Shown: positions 7,461 to 11,070 of the stretch, piece by piece
How the letters are laid out: each line of letters starts with the position of its first letter
Numbering within the stretch: position 1 is the stretch's first letter
From: an uncultured Bacteroidales bacterium
Lineage (GTDB): Bacteria > Bacteroidota > Bacteroidia > Bacteroidales > Bacteroidaceae
Reading direction: 5' to 3'
DNA length: 11,070 nucleotides
Assembly: GCA_937896105.1 (NCBI GenBank)
Contig: CALBKR010000176.1
Location: 1 to 11,070 of the forward strand
Made by a program: the position numbers and the translations under genes
The notes under the pieces: generated by a model
Told to the model about the DNA's origin: nothing
Databases searched by the model: none
The model's input: the letters and a program-made list of their open reading frames with translations, nothing else

Positions 7461-7835
7461 TCAACGGTTCTTCTTTGCCTCGATACTCAAGGTCGCGTGA
7501 GGCACAGCCATAAGGCGCTCCTTTGAGATGAGCTTGCCAGTCTCGCGGCAAACACCGTATGTCTTGTTCTCGATGCGAACAAGCGCAGCCTGCAAGCCCT
7601 GAATGAACTTAGCCTGGCGGCCTGCTATCTGCATCTGCTCCTCGAGATATGCAGCATCGCTGCCATCTTCAAGCCCCTTGTATGTTGGCGAAGTATCGGC
7701 AACATCGTTTGAGTCTTCGTGACGGAGCGCTCTCATTATCTGGTCATAATCTCTCTTGGCGAGTTCCAGTTTCTGCAAAATCACAGCCTTGAATTCGGCC
7801 AATTCCTCATCTGAATAACGGACTTTTTCTGACAT
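7461..7835 (-). CDS. TraR/DksA-family regulator with degenerate zinc finger
   Basis: A 124-residue cytoplasmic protein of the DksA/TraR family, whose members bind the RNA polymerase secondary channel and modulate initiation, often with ppGpp. Residues about 8-40 and 58-90 form the two helices of the coiled-coil hairpin. The tip contains acidic residues with a DxxD spacing (D44, D47), as in DksA. The C-terminal globular part (YGVC, TGKLI, ERLMAVPHATLS) follows the family pattern, but only C96 of the four zinc-binding cysteines remains. The other positions are T99, S117 and A120. Similar cysteine loss occurs in Bacteroides homologues as far as I recall, so it is probably a clade feature and not damage. 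Whether it acts like E. coli DksA is inferred. It lies 39 nt after ileS and 8 nt before lspA. Confidence 0.9.
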   Translation of the reverse strand: MSEKVRYSDEELAEFKAVILQKLELAKRDYDQIMRALRHEDSNDVADTSPTYKGLEDGSDAAYLEEQMQIAGRQAKFIQGLQAALVRIENKTYGVCRETGKLISKERLMAVPHATLSIEAKKNR

Positions 7836-7874
7836 ATCTTTAAATTATATTATGGTTAGTATTTCAATGTTTTG

Positions 7875-10800
7875 TCACAATTTTCTCACAGACAGTTTCA
7901 CTGTTGCATTGTCAAATTCCACAACATTATCGCCATCGACATTGTTGCTTATCTTCAACTCATCGGCAAGAACCTGGTTACAAATATAGCCGTTGAACTG
8001 CTCGACTGCAGCATCACTCACCTCACTGCTTGATATCTCCACAGCAATGCGGTCTACTATATCAAAACCGCTATCCTTGCGCATTGCCTGAATTTTCTTG
8101 ACAATTTCGCGTGCAATACCCTCGCGGCGCAACTCCTCGGTCACCTCGACATCAAGGGCGACAGTCAAGGCACCCTCATTGGCAACAGTCCAACCCGGAA
8201 CATCCTCGCTGAAAATCTCCACATCGGCAATCTCAATTACAGCATCATTGCCTTCGACTTGCAGAGTTATCGAACCACTCTTCTCAAGCTCGGCTATCTG
8301 TTCCTGCGACATACCCAGAACCGCTTCGTTGACACTCTTCATCAACTTGCCGAATTTCTTTCCGAGTGTACGGAAATTGCATTTGATTTTCTTCACAAGG
8401 ATGCCGTCACCCTCGACAAAGACAAGTTCCTTTACGTTGACCTCGCTTAGTATAAGCTGCTTCACCGCCTCTATTCGTGCTTTCATCACCTCGTCGGCCG
8501 CAGGTATGGCAATCTTCTGCAACGGCTGACGCACGATAAGCGCCTCTTTCTTGCGCAGTGCGAGTACCATCGACGATATCTGCTGTGCAAGCTTCATACG
8601 ATACTCGAGCTCCGTATCCACAGCCTGCTCATCGCATTCGGGGAACTTGGCAAGATGCACCGAAGCTGCATCGGCACGACCGGTAACAGATGTCAAATCC
8701 TGATACAGGCGGTCGGCATAGAACGGTGCGATAGGAGCCATAAGGCGTGCAACAGTCTCAAGACAGGTATATAGTGTCTGATATGCCGATAGTTTGTCGG
8801 TGCTCTGGTCAGAACCCCAGAAACGTTTGCGGCTCAGGCGCACGAACCAGTTGCTGACATTGTCGATTACAAAATCCTGTATCAGACGGCCAGCCTTTGT
8901 AGGCTCGTAATCATCGAGACAACTGTTCACATTCTTTACAAGAGTGTTCAGCGCCGAGAGTATCCAACGGTCGAGTTCGGGACGCTCTGCAAGCGGAACA
9001 TCAGGCTCCGCGTATGTAAAGCCATCCACATTGGCATACATTGTAAAGAAGCTGTATGTCTGGTAGAGTTTTCCAAAGAACGAGCGGGTAACCTCCTTTA
9101 CACCATCCTCGTTGAAGCGCAAGTTATCCCAAGGCGCTGAGTTTGTTATCATATACCAACGCAATGCATCGCTGCCATAGTTATCTATTGTAGCAAACGG
9201 GTCTACAGCGTTTCCAAGGCGTTTCGACATCTTGTCACCATTCTTGTCGAGCACAAGGCCATTTGATATCACAGTCTTGAAGGCAACATTATCGAACACC
9301 ATTGTGCCTATTGCGTGAAGTGTGTAAAACCATCCGCGTGTCTGGTCGACACCCTCAGCAATGAAATCGGCAGGGTACACCACACGGTTGTCGAGCAGTT
9401 CCTTGTTCTCGAACGGATAGTGTATCTGCGCATAAGGCATAGCACCCGAGTCGAACCACACGTCAATGAGGTCGAGTTCACGTGTCATCACCTTGCCTGT
9501 AGACGAAACAAGCTTTATGTCATCGACATACGGACGGTGAAGGTCTATCTTCTCATAGTTCGCCTTGCTGTAGTCGCCGGGCACAAAACCTTTATCCTTA
9601 TATGGGTTGCTTGCCATAACACCGGCAGCAACAGCCTTCTCAATCTCGTTGTACAACTCCTCTACCGAGCCAATACAGAGCTGCTCACCATCCTCGCTTG
9701 TCCAGATAGGCAGCGGTGTACCCCAATAGCGGCTACGGCTCAGATTCCAGTCGTTCAGATTCTCGAGCCACTTTCCAAAACGGCCTGTACCGGTCGACTC
9801 CGGTTTCCAGGTGATGGTTTTGTTGAGTTCACTCATACGCTCTTTCATCTGCGATGCACGCACGAACCAGCTGTCGAGCGGATAGTAGAGCACAGGTTTG
9901 TCGGTACGCCAGCAGTGGGGATAGTTGTGGACGTGTTTCTCAATCTTGAATGCCACGCCGGCCTGCTTGAGCACCATACAGAGTGCAACATCAAGAGTCT
10001 CAGCCTTCGCAGCGGCCTTGTCATCGTAACGGCCGTCAACGGTATACTGTGGGTCATAGGCATTCTTAACGTATGCACCTGCGAAACGTGAATATTCATC
10101 AAGGTCTACGAAATTTGCCACGAAATCATCGTCAAGGTCATCAACCGCCCAGAACTTGCCTGTAAAATCCACCATCGGGCGTGTCTCACCCTTTTTGTTT
10201 ATCATAAAGAGCGACGGAATGCCTGCAGCCTTGGCCACGAAAGCATCATCGGCACCGAATGTAGGCGCGATATGCACGATACCTGTACCATCCTCAGTGG
10301 TGACATAATCACCGGGGATTACCCTGAAAGCCTCGGCCGATGCATCAACAACATCGTCGCCATCCTTCTTCACAGGCTTTACCCAAGGGAAGAGCTGCGC
10401 GTAGTGCATACCGACGAGGTCGGTGCCTTTATACTCGGCAATGACCTTGTAGGGAACCACCTTGTCACCCGGCTTGTAATCTTCGAGCGCCATTTCGGCA
10501 CCGGCAGGGTTGAAGTGAGCCGACAGCAGCGCCTTTGCAAGCACCAATGTCACCGGCTGCCCGTTGTATGCGTTATATGTCTGCACTGCCACATAGTCGA
10601 TTTTAGGGCCGACGCAGAGTGCTGTGTTTGAAGGCAATGTCCAAGGCGTTGTTGTCCAGGCAATGAAATAAGGCGTTCCCCAACCTGTCATTTCCGGTTT
10701 AGGGTCGAGCATACGGAACTGCGCCACGGCTGTCGTATCCTTTACGTCGCGGTAACATCCGGGCTGGTTAAGCTCGTGCGAGCTCAAGCCGGTACCGGCT

Positions 10801-11070
10801 GCAGGCGAATAGGGCTGTATGGTATAGCCCTTATAGAGCAAGCCCTTGTTGTAGAGCTGCTTCAAGAGCCACCACAGAGATTCGATATAGCTGTTCTCGT
10901 ATGTGATATATGGATTCTCAAGGTCGACCCAATAACCCATCTTGCGTGTTAGGTCAGTCCACTCGCGGGTATATTTCATAACCTCCTCGCGACAGTTGCG
11001 GTTATAGTCATCGACCGAGATTTTCTTGCCGATATCCTCTTTTGTTATATTGAGTTTCTTCTCAACGCCA
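7875..11070 (-). CDS. ileS: Isoleucyl-tRNA synthetase (IleRS), 5' end outside window
   Basis: This class Ia aminoacyl-tRNA synthetase charges tRNA-Ile. The reading frame stays open to the right edge, giving 1064 residues; the first in-window ATG at 10977-10979 is internal. The missing N-terminus should hold the HIGH-type box. Visible parts are the editing (CP1) domain with its threonine-rich WTTTPWTLPSNTAL segment (about 10618-10662) and GTGIVHIAP followed by an aspartate pair (about 10245-10290), the NLSRSRYWGTPLPIW segment, and KMSKR at 9219-9233. The anticodon-binding helices and a long C-terminal extension follow. No CxxC pair is present, so the zinc finger of E. coli-type IleRS is absent and the protein resembles the eukaryote-like IleRS2 type. 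It is the first visible gene of an operon leading to the DksA-like gene and lspA. Confidence 0.97.
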   Translation of the reverse strand, partial: GVEKKLNITKEDIGKKISVDDYNRNCREEVMKYTREWTDLTRKMGYWVDLENPYITYENSYIESLWWLLKQLYNKGLLYKGYTIQPYSPAAGTGLSSHELNQPGCYRDVKDTTAVAQFRMLDPKPEMTGWGTPYFIAWTTTPWTLPSNTALCVGPKIDYVAVQTYNAYNGQPVTLVLAKALLSAHFNPAGAEMALEDYKPGDKVVPYKVIAEYKGTDLVGMHYAQLFPWVKPVKKDGDDVVDASAEAFRVIPGDYVTTEDGTGIVHIAPTFGADDAFVAKAAGIPSLFMINKKGETRPMVDFTGKFWAVDDLDDDFVANFVDLDEYSRFAGAYVKNAYDPQYTVDGRYDDKAAAKAETLDVALCMVLKQAGVAFKIEKHVHNYPHCWRTDKPVLYYPLDSWFVRASQMKERMSELNKTITWKPESTGTGRFGKWLENLNDWNLSRSRYWGTPLPIWTSEDGEQLCIGSVEELYNEIEKAVAAGVMASNPYKDKGFVPGDYSKANYEKIDLHRPYVDDIKLVSSTGKVMTRELDLIDVWFDSGAMPYAQIHYPFENKELLDNRVVYPADFIAEGVDQTRGWFYTLHAIGTMVFDNVAFKTVISNGLVLDKNGDKMSKRLGNAVDPFATIDNYGSDALRWYMITNSAPWDNLRFNEDGVKEVTRSFFGKLYQTYSFFTMYANVDGFTYAEPDVPLAERPELDRWILSALNTLVKNVNSCLDDYEPTKAGRLIQDFVIDNVSNWFVRLSRKRFWGSDQSTDKLSAYQTLYTCLETVARLMAPIAPFYADRLYQDLTSVTGRADAASVHLAKFPECDEQAVDTELEYRMKLAQQISSMVLALRKKEALIVRQPLQKIAIPAADEVMKARIEAVKQLILSEVNVKELVFVEGDGILVKKIKCNFRTLGKKFGKLMKSVNEAVLGMSQEQIAELEKSGSITLQVEGNDAVIEIADVEIFSEDVPGWTVANEGALTVALDVEVTEELRREGIAREIVKKIQAMRKDSGFDIVDRIAVEISSSEVSDAAVEQFNGYICNQVLADELKISNNVDGDNVVEFDNATVKLSVRKL

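Noticed and set aside
7453..7551. A longer N-terminus for LspA
   Set aside because: The extension would overlap the end of the DksA-like gene and adds residues absent from the LspA family; the ATG at 7452 fits the first membrane helix.
7836..7874. A possible separate promoter between ileS and the DksA-like gene
   Set aside because: The 39-nt gap is AT-rich but has no exact TAnnTTTG box and no TTTG partner at the right distance.
9315..10091. A 258-codon rightward open frame opposite ileS
   Set aside because: It lies wholly antisense to conserved IleRS coding sequence. Its translation looks like a codon shadow, with no domain, promoter or start context.

Overview
The window looks like ordinary chromosome from a Bacteroidota bacterium, most likely order Bacteroidales. 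The signs are a textbook Bacteroidales promoter (TTTG, 20 nt, TAnnTTTG) in front of a tRNA gene, start codons without Shine-Dalgarno sequences, a TamL-type outer-membrane lipoprotein, a DUF4296 lipoprotein, an IleRS closely resembling Bacteroides IleRS, and a LspA with a long insert. Genes are densely packed. I see no prophage, insertion sequence, CRISPR array or defence island.

Left part (1-372), leftward: a tRNA-His(GUG) gene with encoded CCA, its own promoter, and a terminator hairpin whose stem begins at the last base of the tRNA. To its right is a perfect 16-bp hairpin that closes the tyrS transcript.

Middle (372-4839), leftward: an apparent three-gene operon read in the order tamL-like lipoprotein, YycJ/WalJ-like metallo-beta-lactamase-fold hydrolase, tyrS, with gaps of 38 and 32 nt. 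A roughly 146-bp divergent promoter region (4840-4985) separates it from the only rightward gene, a SpoU/TrmH-family RNA 2'-O-methyltransferase (4986-5750).

Right part (5751-11070), leftward: ileS (5' end outside the window), a TraR/DksA-family regulator, lspA, a DUF4296 lipoprotein and an 89-residue protein of unknown function. The gaps are 39, 8, 9 and 10 nt, so this is almost certainly one operon. The last gene ends directly against the stop codon of the methyltransferase. The ileS-lspA link also occurs in proteobacteria.

Together the genes serve translation (tRNA-His, TyrRS, IleRS, RNA methylation), transcription control (DksA-like) and envelope lipoprotein biogenesis (LspA, DUF4296 lipoprotein, TamL). 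I found no convincing undescribed system. The best candidates for a second look are the 89-residue protein, the DksA-like protein that has lost its zinc-finger cysteines, and the co-transcription of a lipoprotein with the peptidase expected to process it.
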